Source: Letharia columbiana (lineage: Eukaryota; Ascomycota; Lecanoromycetes; Lecanorales; Parmeliaceae). Taken from it: a stretch of 64,000 nt of DNA. Below the pieces are notes generated by a model. That model ran no database searches. It worked only from the letters and a program-made list of their open reading frames with translations, and was not told where the DNA came from. Position numbers and translations under genes: made by a program. Every line of letters begins with the position of its first letter. The first letter of the stretch is position 1. Where the stretch lies: assembly GCF_014066305.1 (NCBI RefSeq), contig NW_023501097.1, forward strand, positions 236,447 through 300,446. The letters are read 5' to 3'. Positions 1-11,869 of the stretch are shown here, piece by piece.

Positions 1-620
1 GTTAAAAGCGCTTAAAGATTATAAAGATATCGCTCTTTTATTCGATAATCTTAATCTTAAAGCGTTTATTATAATTATTTAGAAAGATAATAAAGTATTT
101 ATCTTTATTAAAATCGCGTAGGGTAATAAAATTATAAATATCGATATAAATTAAATTATTTAATCTTTCTTCTAGATAAATATAGAATTTATATAATATA
201 TTTTTTATCTTTTTAATAATATATAAAGCGTAAAACTTTATTTTTATAATTTTTTTAATAAGATCTATACTTTTAAATAATTTAACGAGTTTTTAAATAT
301 TTTAATATTCTAAATAATTTATATAAGTATATTAAAGATTAAAAGTTTCTTTATTAATTTTATAAGATATCTTATTAAAATTAAAATCGAAGTTAAAGTT
401 AAAGATATTAGACTTAGCGAAGATAAAAATATCTCTATTTATTAAATTAATCTTCTTTTTATATTTCGAAGTAATTTAAAGTATAGCGAATTTTATATTA
501 TACTATTTAAATATTAATATAAATATTAATTTAATTTTAAATAATATTAATATAGATTTTAATTTCTATATATAAAAGATATATAAATTATTTTTCTATA
601 ATTAAGCGATAATATTATAA
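1..620 (+). pseudogene. Ty3/Gypsy-like RNase H remnant at the left edge
   Basis: Read on the plus strand from base 2, the first ~120 bases give LKALKDYKDIALLFDN and then a stretch ending KIA. The order matches the start of the Gypsy RNase H domain, where a family member has F-x-x-LK-x-x-F-x-x-AP-L-x-x-FDP, then the first catalytic aspartate (here replaced), then G-x-x-LSQ. Every downstream frame is full of stops and CA/TG are nearly absent, as expected after RIP. The upstream RT would lie outside the window. It is clearly not a Copia copy, because the family LTR does not occur nearby. The extent to ~620 is a guess, since similarity cannot be followed by eye beyond the first 130 bases. Confidence 0.45.
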
Positions 621-3600
621 TAATTAATTTTAATATTATTTAAAACGAATTTTATAGATAGATTATTATATATTAATTATTTTTAAAAAATTAGATTTAG
701 AGATAGCTCGAAAAGATAAAGAATATTAATAAAAATTAATTTTTTCTTCTTATTATCGATAATAATATTAAAATATATTTTATTAAAAATAAGAGAATCT
801 TTAATACTCTTAATTAAATAAATATTATTAATTATAAAATTAAGAAGATAATATTTAATAAAGATATTTTAATAAAAAGTAGAGTATTATAAGTAGATAT
901 AATCTAAAGTCTATTATATAAATAAGTTATCGAATTCAGCTATATATATAATATATATTTCTCTTTTAATATTAATAAAATTATAATAATATTTCTTATT
1001 AAACTTATAATCTCTATTTTTATTCTTTTTATTATTAAATTTAAAATTATTATTTTAAATATTACTTCTATTATTATTATTATTAATATCTTTATTTTAA
1101 CTCTTTTTATTAAATTAATTATATTTTATTTTAATATAATAATATTTTTTATAATAAGTATAATATTTAACTCGTTTTTAAATTATATAACTATTAAAAT
1201 TAAATATAATTTTCTTCTATAACTTAATAATAATAATAAGATTTAAATTATTTAAAATAAAATAATAAAAATATTAAATAATAAAGATATAGTTAAATTT
1301 AATATACTTAAAAGATAAATTAATAATTATCTAAATAAATTAAATAGTAATATATTTTAATAAGAAGGTAGACTTTATATTTATTTTATTTATTAATTTA
1401 TAATTTTAAATATAATAAATAAAATAGATATTATAGATCTTATTTAATTCGATATAAAAGAGAAAAATAAGAAAGTTAATTTTTAATTTTAATTTAGATA
1501 ATATATTAATAATATTAATATAAATACTCTTAAGACGAGCTATAAAATTTAATATATTTTTATATTAATTAAGATTTAGCTTAAATAGCTAATAATAAAG
1601 ATTATTAAAAATATTAAATTTTTTAAACTTATTATTAATAATAATAATCTTTTATAGAAAATAAATATTAATTTAACTTTCTAAATTCGATAATAGATTA
1701 TTATTAAAACGACTTTAGATAATATTAATAATTAATTTATATCTTAACTCTTACTTAATAACTTTATTTTTAATAATATTAATAAACTCTATAATTTTAA
1801 TATTAGATATATTTTTAATTAAGATAAAAATAATAAAATAATCTTTTTATTTAATTTTAATAAATTTAATAAGATATTATATTATAAGATATTAATATAT
1901 ATCTTACTATTATATTTAAAGATCTTTAAATTCTTTAAATTTAATAATATAAAGAGATAATTTATTAGACTTTATATCTAAATTAATTTCTTTTAATATA
2001 ACTTTAATTTTAATATATTATTTAAAGCGCGAAGAAATTAAGAGTTTATAAAAAAATTAAATTTAATAGATTATATAATAATATTAAAAAAATTCTTATT
2101 ATTAATTAATTCGAGAGATAACTCGCGAGTTAAATTATTAAAAATTATAAAGTTATTAGAGAGATAGATAGATATATAATTATTTTTTTAATTTTTTAAA
2201 TACTTTCTAAATTAATATTAAGCTTTATTTAATATCTAATTATATTAAAAAAAATTACGCTTAAAAATATATTTACTTATATATACTTTATTATATAATA
2301 TATAAAATTATTTTTAAAAAATATTTAAAGATATAATAAACGCGTATAATCTATAATAATTTTTAGATTTATTTTAAACTATAAAGGGCGTTAATAAATA
2401 ATTATATTTAAGATATTTAATATTATCTTAATTAAGAGAAGGCGTTAATATATAATTATATTTAGAGTATATAATATTATCTTAATTAATATAATTAAAT
2501 AAAGAATTTTTTTAAAATATAATTAAATTTAAAGATAATTAGATAGATATAAAGTCTATATTAAATAGAAAACTTTAAAACTCTTTATATTCTTTATTTT
2601 ATATAATAATTATATTCTTTATTAATTAAATATTTAATTAAATAATTAATAATATTAATATAATAATATTTTATTATAATCTATCTAACTAATATAACTA
2701 TATTTTAATTAAAAAATAAAAATACTTCTTTATATATTACTTCTTTTATAATTATATTATTTTTATTTATAGATTTAGCGTTTTATAAATAAAATTAATA
2801 TTATTTAAAGCGCTTAGCTAATTAATTAATTTAATAAAAATTTTAATTAATTTAATACTTAAGCTCTTTATTCTAGCTCTTTATTTTATAATATAATAAT
2901 TAAAAATAATAATAGCGAGGTTTTTATAAGAATTATAATTATTATATAATAAATATAATTTATAATTTAAAGATTTATAAAGCTTAAAGAATATTATCGA
3001 GTTATTTTAAAGTAAATTAATCGAATATTTAATATTATAATAATATTATTAAGCGATATAATATTATAATAAAGCTCTTTTTTATTTTTTAAATATTTAA
3101 TTAATAAGCTAGCTAGCTTATAAATAATATATTAAAAGTAGTAAATAAAATATTTAATTAATTAGATCTAACTATAAAGAGTATTATAAATATATATATC
3201 GCTAAGTCTCGATAAATCTTTCTTATCTTAATAAACCTTCTAACTTAGTTAGATAATATATTTCGATATTCTTATAAGAGATAATATTTCTTTTTAATAT
3301 TAATTATAGATTATATAGATAATTAGAAGCCTACGCGAATTCTAATTAATACTTTTATAATAATTTACTCTCTTTAAGTATAATACTAGCCTTACTTTAT
3401 ATCGTTTAATTAAAATATTTAGATTTATTATTTAATTAAGAATTATTAAATATAATATTTTTTTAAATAATTTCTTTAATAAGTCGAAAAGTATATATAT
3501 TATAGTTATTATACTCGAAATTATAATTATTATAAAATCTAATATAAATATAATTTTTATATTTAATTTAATTTAGAAAAGATTTAAACGCTATAAAGAT

Positions 3601-3650
3601 CGTATAATTATTCTTACTATTTAGTCTATCTATAGAGTTTTATTTTAAAT
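620..3650. other. RIP-saturated AT-rich stretch, probably retroelement body
   Basis: About 3 kb with almost no CA or TG and no open frame longer than about 60 codons. It probably continues the Gypsy remnant at the left edge (integrase and 3' end would fall here), but I recognise no motif. The only structure seen is a two-copy tandem repeat at 2387-2490. Confidence 0.5.
2387..2490. repeat. Tandem duplication, 54-bp unit, two copies
   Basis: Two adjacent copies begin with ggcgttaataaataatta (2387) and ggcgttaatatataatta (2441), and both run into a shared tail ending atattatcttaatta. The copies differ at a few sites only. It lies in degenerate transposon sequence and no function is suggested. 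Confidence 0.7.
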
Positions 3651-4178
3651 AATTAATAGTTAAAGATCTAACTAAGTAGCGATTAAGCAATAATTAAATA
3701 CCAATTAAATAGCGATTAAATAACGGTTGAATAACGGTTAAATAGTTGAATAGCCGCTGAATAGCGGTTAAATAGCTATAGAATAGCTAGTCTAGTAATT
3801 ATTGCTTAAAGACTTTTAATCGTAAGTCAATCGTTAAGAAACTTATATCGTCTCTTTTAAAATTATTAGCGATTAAATAACCTTAATAACATTTTTAATT
3901 ATTCACCTATTAAAAAACGAATAAAGGCGATTATTTATTATTTAATAGATAAATAATCGTCTCTACTTTTATATAATTAATTATAATTATATAATCTATC
4001 GTAGTATCTTTATCGTATATTAATATTATAGCCTCTTATAATCTCTCTTATTATAGATAATTAATAACTTATTCGCTTTTATATATATATAAATATATAG
4101 TACTTTATCGAAGTCTTTAGCAATATAAGTAAGCTTATCTATCGAGCTCTCATAAATATATTACTCTTTATATATATT
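3640..4178. other. Less mutated AT-rich island left of element A
   Basis: Some CA, TG and GG pairs survive here, unlike the flanks, so this may be low-copy sequence that escaped direct RIP. No coding frame is seen. It contains the inverted-repeat element at 3684-3808 and ends at the CTAAA target duplication (4179-4183) of Copia element A. Confidence 0.5.
3684..3808. repeat. Short inverted-repeat element with internal minisatellite (MITE-like)
   Basis: A perfect 13-base inverted repeat, taagcaataatta (3684-3696) and taattattgctta (3796-3808), encloses about 99 bases. The interior is an imperfect minisatellite built on a 10-14 base unit like aatagcggtta, repeated about seven times between ~3699 and 3785. 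The size and inverted ends resemble a miniature transposable element or a foldback minisatellite. I see no second copy in the window and no clear target duplication. Confidence 0.5.
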
Positions 4179-4183
4179 CTAAA

Positions 4184-4332
4184 TATAAAAATATAAGATA
4201 AGATACTTAGTTATTAATTATAAAGTTACTATAAAGAAAAGAGCGATTAGATATAAATATACTAAGATATATTACGTAATTATATTATATAACTACTAAA
4301 ATATTAAGAGTTATATAATTTAAATTTTAATA
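4184..4332 (-). repeat. LTR of Copia copy A (3' LTR in sense)
   Basis: 149 bases. In sense orientation it starts TATTAAAATTTA and ends ATATTTTTATA, which correspond to ancestral TGTTGAAATTCG and ATATTTCTACA with G-to-A and C-to-T changes. It matches the right LTR throughout. The RIP-altered terminal TG...CA explains why the ends now read TA...TA. Confidence 0.88.
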
Positions 4333-4436
4333 TTTTCCTTTATATATATTTTCTTATAAGCGAAATCTAATAAATATAAAGTTTAATACTAACGATATTA
4401 AAATCGAATAAATAAGATAAAATAACTTAATTAATT

Positions 4437-4572
4437 TTCGCTAGATTATTAAAGTAAGATTAATATTAAATAATTAAAGTAAAATTTAAATTAAATAGTT
4501 AAAGTAAGTTAATATTAAGTAATAAAAGTAAAATTAATATTAAATAATTAAGATAAGTTAGTATCGGATAGC
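4437..4572 (-). repeat. 3' minisatellite of Copia copy A
   Basis: Imperfect repeats of about 25 bases, pattern attaaagtaagttaatattaa, repeated about five times in the non-coding part between RNase H and the 3' LTR. The same array is in copies B, C, D and E, so it belongs to the family rather than to one insertion. Confidence 0.75.
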
Positions 4573-5227
4573 TAGCGTAAAAATATACCCCTTATATTCT
4601 CTATATCTCTATTCTCTTATATAAACGAAATTAAAAAACGCGAGATTTAAAGTTTATAATATTTAAAATAGAGTAAGTAAAGTAAAAAGTCGAAATCTAA
4701 AAACGACTATATTAGATTAAGCCCCTATTAAAATTTAATTTAAATTTCACTTTTTATTAAAAAGCGGTTTTTCGAAAATTTTATTTCTAGATTATCTAAT
4801 ATATATTAAAAATTAATTAATTTAAAATCGAAGGATATTTATAAGAATAATTAAAATAATTAAAAGAAATTCTTTTAGCTATATATTATCGACTATAAAA
4901 TTTTTATAAAATTATTTTAGATAATTAATTCTTAATAATAGTAATTATAATAGCGATAATCTAGAGATATAATATTTAAGATATTAATAATAAATAGATA
5001 TAAGTTTTTTAAAAGAGTTTTAGAAGTTTTAATAACGATAGCGTTAAAGAAATAATTATTTCGATATAGAATAGCGAGTTTATAGAGTATTAAATTTAAT
5101 ATAGCGACTTAGCGAGTAATTTAAATTAATTATTTATAATATAGAAATTAATAAAATAATTTTTTTAAAGTAGATAATAATAGATAATTTTTTTAGATTT
5201 AGATATAGATATAGTAGAATAGCTTTT

Positions 5228-6878
5228 CTATTAAATAAGATTATATTAAAATAATAATAAAATTAATAGCTATCTAAGAGATAAATAAATATAAATTTTA
5301 TTCTAAGAATATCTTAAAAAGTAATAAATTTATCTAGATAAAGAGCCTTAATAAGCTTATTAATTATTTATTTATTAATAAAAATATATCGTATATTTAT
5401 AATACTATTATTAACTTTTTTCTATATTTATAAATATAAAACTAAGCGTTTTTTATAAGAGTAATTATATTTTAATTATTATTAAAAATAATAATAATTT
5501 TAAGATCTATATTATCGAGATAAAGAAATTAATTAAGTAAGTTTTTTAGTTAAATTATTTTCTTAATAATCTATATCTAATTAATATACTTTATTTTATA
5601 AATAAATAATATTATAATAATTTAACGCTTAGATAATTAATTAATTACGCTATTTCTTATATTAAAAAAATAATTAAATATAAATCTTTAAATTATATTA
5701 TTAATTTAATTAGAATTAATATAATTAATAAGCTCTTAAAAAGAGTTTTTATATACGAGTTTATAATATATTATATTTTTTAAATATCGAAAAATTCGAA
5801 TAATTATATTTTAATATACTAAAGTTAAATTAACTAAATAGCAATTTACTAATAATATCGTATAAGCGATATTAAAATAAATATCGAGTATAATATATAT
5901 AAAAGATTCTATCGTAAATTAATAGTTTTTTTATAATTTTCTTAAAATAATATAATTTTCTTTAATAAAAGCTAATTTATAATTAATTTTAAAAAATATT
6001 AATATCGAGATAAGATTTTAATAATTAAAATAATTTAAAAATTAAGTAATATAAGTCTCTTATTTTAGATAAAGAATATCGCTATAATAATTTCTTTTAA
6101 TAGTTATATTTAAATAATAAGTATATAATTTTAAATTCGATATATAAAATTTCGCGTTAAGTTCTTTTTTAATTCGCTAAATCTCGATTTTATAAAAATT
6201 AATAATTAAGATATCGTCGATATAGAGCGTTATAATAATACTCTTTTTAAGATTTATAAATATACTATTATTTAATTCGATAGAGAGAAAATCTAGCTTT
6301 TTTATATACTTCGAGAAATATTAATATTAGATTTAAAAGAATTATTTTAAATTATAAAATATTTTATTTAATTTATAAATCTTAATATTATTTTTATTAA
6401 AATTATCGAGTTAATATATATAAATCTCTTTCTTTATATTATTATATAGAAAGATAATTTTAATATTTATTTATTTTAAATCTTAATTTAAAATAATTAT
6501 AAGCGCGAAGATTACTTTATAGCTTATAGACTTTATTATTAACGCGAAAATATTATAATAATTATAATTTTTCTATTATTTAAATTTTTAAATAATTTAA
6601 TATATCTTATAGCGAGTAATTTTTTTATTAAAACTTTATTTTAAGATATAAATTTATTTATCTTTTAAAATATAAGTCTTAAGAAATATTTAAATAAGAT
6701 ATTAAATATTATTATTTATAAGAGATTTATATTTATTTTTTATAAAAAATTTTTAATTTATTTAAAATAGTTAATTAGATATAGTCTATTTATAAATAAT
6801 AAATTTAAAAATATTTAATTTATTAATATAATTTATAAGTAAAGCGAATATTATAAAGACTTTCGAAAGAGAATTAGA
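5228..6878 (-). pseudogene. Copia pol remnant (RT and RNase H), copy A
   Basis: Collinear with the RT-RNase H part of copy B. The reverse-transcriptase catalytic motif is intact here as Y-I-D-D (minus strand, 6213-6224), inside LYIDDILIIN. Towards lower coordinates follows the RNase H entry segment (about 5760-5900), where Copia proteins have RPDISYA then HW-x-A-x-RI-x-RYL. Frames are broken by frequent stops at ancestral Gln and Trp codons. The survival of YIDD is chance: TAT-ATC-GAC-GAT has no CpA or TpG to mutate. The limits are transferred from copy B and are approximate. Confidence 0.75.
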
Positions 6879-7649
6879 AAATAGATTTTATAGATTTAAA
6901 ATTATAAGATTTAAATAATTATATAATATCTTTTAAATAGTATTTAATTTACGATCTTCGCGAATAGCTTATATAACTTCGATAATAATAAATAATAAAT
7001 TTAAATTTAAGGAAATTTTCTATATAAATAATATAAATTAAATTATTAATATAAATATAAATATAAATATAATATTTAATTAAATAAATTAAGTAATTTA
7101 TATTAAAAATATTTAAGCTAAAAGCTCTCGCGTAATTAATTAAATTCGTTATATTAAAAACTTTTATATAAATCTTTATATAAATATTAGCTTATTAATT
7201 AACTATAAGAAATTTAATCTTAATTTTATAAATATTAAAAATCTTAAAGTTATTAAAGATTTAGTAGTTATTTTAATTATAAATATAACGTTTTCTAATA
7301 CTTCTTTAGATTTAATATCTTTCGAAATATTAATAATATATTACTTATTTAATATCTTCTCTATAATAAATATTAATATTATTAAATATTATTATTTATT
7401 TAAAAATTTATAAGTCTTAATTTCTTCTTTTAAGTCTATAATTAAAAATTATTTTTTTATAAAGTATACGCTATTAGCGTAAATAACTATCTTCTTAATA
7501 AGATTATATAATTAAAAACTATACTTTCTCTTATATTCTAATAATATATACTTTTTACTTTAATTTATAAATTTTTTTTAAATTTATTTTATTATATAAG
7601 CGATAAAATTAATTATATATAAATAAATAAAAATAAGCTTCTATTAATA

Positions 7650-10600
7650 GAAGGCTTTAAAAGAAATTATAATAATTCTAATATTAAATAATTATATTAT
7701 TAAATAATTAATAATAATAATAATTTTAAATTAAAAGAATTTATTAAGATTAAAATTTAATAGAATAGAATATATTTTATATAGTAGAGTTTATCTAAAA
7801 CGCTTACTTATAATATTTATTTAAGAATTATTAAAAATAATAAATTTTTATTTAATATTTAATAAAGCGAGATAATTAAAAAAGGCTTTAAATATATACT
7901 CGCTCTTATTATTAAAGCGAATATAAGAAATTTTATAATTTTATAATTTAAGATAAATCTTAAATTATAAAAATATAATAAAGATTTTACTTTTATAATA
8001 AATATAGTAGACTTTAAAATAAAAGATAAAATTATTTTTAAATATTATAAAATATTTATAATTATTAAAACTAGTAGAGAATAAAGATTTTATAAGATTA
8101 TTATAAATAAATTTACTTAATTATATATTAAGCGTAATAAGATTAATATAAAAAATAATCTTCTAATATCTTATAATATAATACTTATAAATATATTTAT
8201 TCGCGATATTCTTAATAAAATTTATATTTATCACTATTATAAAAAGTTTATTTAAATTTTATTAATTTAAATAATTTATATAAATATATTAAAATTAATA
8301 AATTAAATTTAAAAAAATATTATATATTATTAAGATATTATTTAAATTATTTTAGAGATTAAAAAAGAATAAATCTTAATTATAAATATTTATAAATTTT
8401 AAATTATCTTTAATTAGAGTATAGCTAATCTTATAAAAAATAATTATAATATTAAATTTTAAAAGTTTATTATAAAAAAAGATTGATATTTATATTAAAT
8501 ATATATAAGATATTAAATAAAATAATATTTATACGCTTATTTTAAATAAAGTAATTTAAATTAATAATATCGCGATTAAAAGATTAAATTTAACTATTTT
8601 TAATACCGCGAATAAAATAAAAATAGATTTTTTTATAAATAATAAATATTAAATAATTAATAAAGAAATAATAAGAGTAATTAAAGTTTATTATTATATA
8701 AGAATATAGATTAGCGAAGTTAATATCTATTAAGTTATATTTTAAATTAAAATTAATAATTATTAAGTTAATAACTTTTTTATTATTAATTATATTAAAA
8801 ATATTAAAATTATTAAGATTAAGATTTATATAATATATAATTAAATTTAATTCTTTTAGAAAGATATAGTTAATATTAAGATATTTATTCTTCTCTAAAG
8901 TAAAAGTATTAAAGAATATTTCTTTAATACGCTTATATTTAGTATTAAAGCTCTTTTTTATATTATTAAAATTAATCGCGATAATTTAAATCTTCTTCTT
9001 TTTTTTTTATTTAATATAAATTTTTTAGACTTTAAATAAGAGAACTTAATTTAATATTTAGCGAAAGGATATCTAAATTTATATTTAATAATCTTATATA
9101 AAAAGTAAATTTCGCGATTAATTTTCGAATTATTAATTTTATAATATCTAATAAATTACTTATTTTTATTTTTATCGCTATTATTATAAATAATATATAT
9201 AATAATATTATTATCTTTAAATAATAATAGATAAATCTCTTTATTTATCGCGATATAGATAATTTTATTAAATTTAATAATCTTATTATTATATAGTTTA
9301 TAGATTTAAATATAAATAATTATAAAGATATTAAAAGAGTTCTCGAGTTTTATAAAAAAGAGTTAAATTAGAAAGAATTTTAATAAAATAAGTAATTTAT
9401 ATAGACTAATAATTTTAATAATAATCTTATAAAAATCCTTTTTATATTAATAAACGCCTTTTTTAAAAATAAGAATAATATTAAATAATTAATAAATTAA
9501 CTTTATATAGAGTTTAAAGCTTTTAAATTTATAATATTTAGCGATAGCGTTTAATATTATTTAAGAATTTTTATTATTATAATTAATCTCGATAAATTAG
9601 CGATTATTATACTCGAGATATTAAAAAATAATTATATAAGTCTTAAACTTCGTAATTTTAATAAAAAATAAAAGATTATTAAATATTAATTAATTTTTAA
9701 TATCTTATCTTTATTTAATATATTCTATATTAAATTTTAAAATAGCGATAAAAATTAGAGAGAAAGTTATCTTCGCTAAATTAAAATTAATTAAAAATAT
9801 TAATTATAAAATATTATAATTAATTATTTAAATTTATTATTATTAAAAGATAATTTAAATAAAAATATATAAAATATTAATAAAGAGAGCGATAGCGATA
9901 ATAGTAATAATAATTTAATTACTATTTTAAATAAGATAATAAATTTAGAGAAAGATTTTAAAAATAGCTTTAAAATAAATATAATAGACTTTTTAATATA
10001 AAGATTAAATAGCTTAATATCGCTTAAAGAGCTAAGAATATCTTTATTAACTTTAAATTTAAGATTAATAAAATTATTATTTAATAAAATAGCGAGAGTA
10101 GAATAAATACTCTAATTATTATTAAAGTTTTTAAAAATCTTATTAATATTAATTAATTATCGTTTTTAAATTTTAAGTTTTTATATAAAAAATAGAAAGT
10201 ATTTATATATAGAGCTATAATAGATATAAGCGATATAATTAAAATAAAAGATACTTAATAATAAAAATAATTTATAAATAAAGATTAATTTCTAATAAGA
10301 TTATATAAAATATAATTATTATAAATATATAAATCTTCTTCTTAAAGAGAAATTAATATTCTTTTTATATTATTTATTTAAAAATTTAAATTTAGAATAT
10401 CTATATCGCTAACTACTATTATAAAACTTTAAAAATTATTTTAATTTTATAATTATAATAATAGAATATAAATAATTATAAAGAAAGAATTTAATAATAA
10501 AGTCTTAATCCTTTTTTTTAAAAGACTTTTAAAGATTTAGAAATTAATATTAATAAGATATTCTTATTATTTTAATTTTAATAAATTTATAAATATATTA

Positions 10601-11065
10601 AGAGATAGTAGTATTAGCTTTAAAATATTTTAAATTATAATTAAATTATTAATATTAATATTTAATTATTTTTAATTAATAGCTATTAATCTAATAATTA
10701 ATATATAATTTTAAAATTAAAATTAATATAAAATAGCTTTATTTTTAATAAAATTAAATATTTTAATTTAGCGAAAATTAATAAGATTTAAAGAAATTTT
10801 AGCGATATAATTTAATTATATAATAATATAATTATATACTTAATATATTTAGCGAGTTCGATATTTTAGCTAAAAATAATATATTTTAATTTATTTAAAA
10901 TAGAGATAAGAGTAGCTTTTAATCTCTTATATTATTAGCGAATTATACTTATTTAAATTTATAATTATTTTAAAAAAGAGAAATACTTTTATTAAGAAGG
11001 TTAAAAGAATATCTTTATAACTATTATTACTTTTATATAATAGATTTTAAATATTATAAAATAAA
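7650..11065 (-). pseudogene. Copia gag, protease and integrase remnant, copy A
   Basis: On the minus strand, in order from 11065 down: a gag region, a lysine-rich run (about 9000-9020, the tttttt/cttctt tract on plus) that follows the CCHC-like zinc-knuckle segment, a protease segment, and the integrase core (about 7655-8135). Boundaries were carried over from the collinear copy B, where the motifs are easier to read. All frames are interrupted. No protein could be made from it. Confidence 0.65.
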
Positions 11066-11152
11066 TATTAAAAGTTTAAATATAATTATAATTATAGAGG
11101 CGAATAGTAGTTATAATATAATAGTTATTAAATAGAGCTTAAGCTTATAATT

Positions 11153-11301
11153 TATAGAAATATAAGATAAGATACTTAGTTATTAATTATAGAGTTATTA
11201 TAAAGAAAAGAGTAATTAAATATAAATACGCTAAGGCGTATTACGTAATTATATTACGTAATTATTAAGACGTTAAGAATTACATAATTCGAATTTTAAT
11301 A
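11153..11301 (-). repeat. LTR of Copia copy A (5' LTR in sense)
   Basis: 149 bases, direct repeat of 4184-4332. It keeps ACGTAA motifs that in less mutated copies read ACGTGA. The sequence just inside it (minus strand, just below 11153) reads aattataagcttaagctc, the family's primer-binding-like site after RIP. Confidence 0.88.
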
Positions 11302-11306
11302 TTAAA

Positions 11307-11460
11307 TAATACGATTTATCTAGCTAGTCTAATTCGCTAGAAATATTAATTATATAAATAATATTATAATATAAAGCTAGTAATTTATATATATACTAAT
11401 TTATCTATTATCTATATATTAAAAAATTTAATACTATTAGTATATATAGTAGAATAAGAT
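11307..11460. other. AT-rich spacer right of element A
   Basis: Short flank between the TTAAA duplication of copy A and the less mutated island. Part of it (11440-11460) is the inner edge of the repeat family shared with 50743-50765 and 52620-52655. No gene. Confidence 0.4.
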
Positions 11461-11868
11461 AGAGCTAAGCTTGAAAACCTTGAATTTGTATATATAGCCA
11501 ATTATCAATTCAGGGTTACTACGCTTTTTGGCTAGACCGGCTAACTCATCGCGGGTAAATAAATTAGCGTCCGCAACCATTAAAATCTCGCCTTTCTACG
11601 CCTCCCTTATCAAAAAAATAGGTGTACATTATTAACACATAGAATTACTTTTTTGTTTTCTATTAAAATTTTGAGATTTTTTTTTTAAATTTTAAAGCGC
11701 TATTTGTACTTTCCGAATTTTTAAGAATTTTGAAATTTAATCTTATAATTATTAAAGCGCAAGGAATTCAAATATCGCTCACCAAAGTTCGCTTATTAAA
11801 GATCGCTCACCTACTTACTCGATAGCCCTAATTAAAAAAATGATTATGAATTTAATTTATAGGCCTTT
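11461..11868. other. Low-RIP island with a partial copy of the 50-53 kb inverted-repeat family
   Basis: CA, TG and GG are common again. Bases 11461 to about 11595 are a third, much less mutated copy of the repeat whose other copies are 50060-50742 (inverted) and 52655-53300. On the minus strand this piece reads as an open stretch NLFTRDELAGLAKKRSNPE and then about 22 more residues to a stop near 11440, so it may be the C-terminus of an unrecognised transposon protein. Farther right, atcgctcacc occurs twice (near 11774 and 11801). The last 25 bases (11845-11869) match 48830-48854 inverted. Confidence 0.55.
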
Positions 11869-11869
11869 A

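Larger units (their letters stand above)
4184..11301 (-). mobile_element. Ty1/Copia LTR retrotransposon, copy A (RIP-degraded, full length)
   Basis: A 7.1-kb element bounded by two direct LTRs (4184-4332 and 11153-11301) and by target duplications CTAAA (4179-4183) and TTAAA (11302-11306), which differ by one C-to-T change. Its strand is set by the internal order: read on minus, a primer-binding-like site follows the right LTR, then gag, protease, integrase, RT and RNase H, then the 3' minisatellite next to the left LTR. This gag-PR-INT-RT order defines Copia. No frame is open, and CA/TG are almost gone. It is collinear with copies B and C. Confidence 0.88.

Noticed and set aside
4184..4332. 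The ~149-bp repeats as ends of a DNA transposon or as a dispersed SINE
   Set aside because: They occur as direct pairs around gag-PR-INT-RT remnants with 5-bp TSDs, so they are LTRs.
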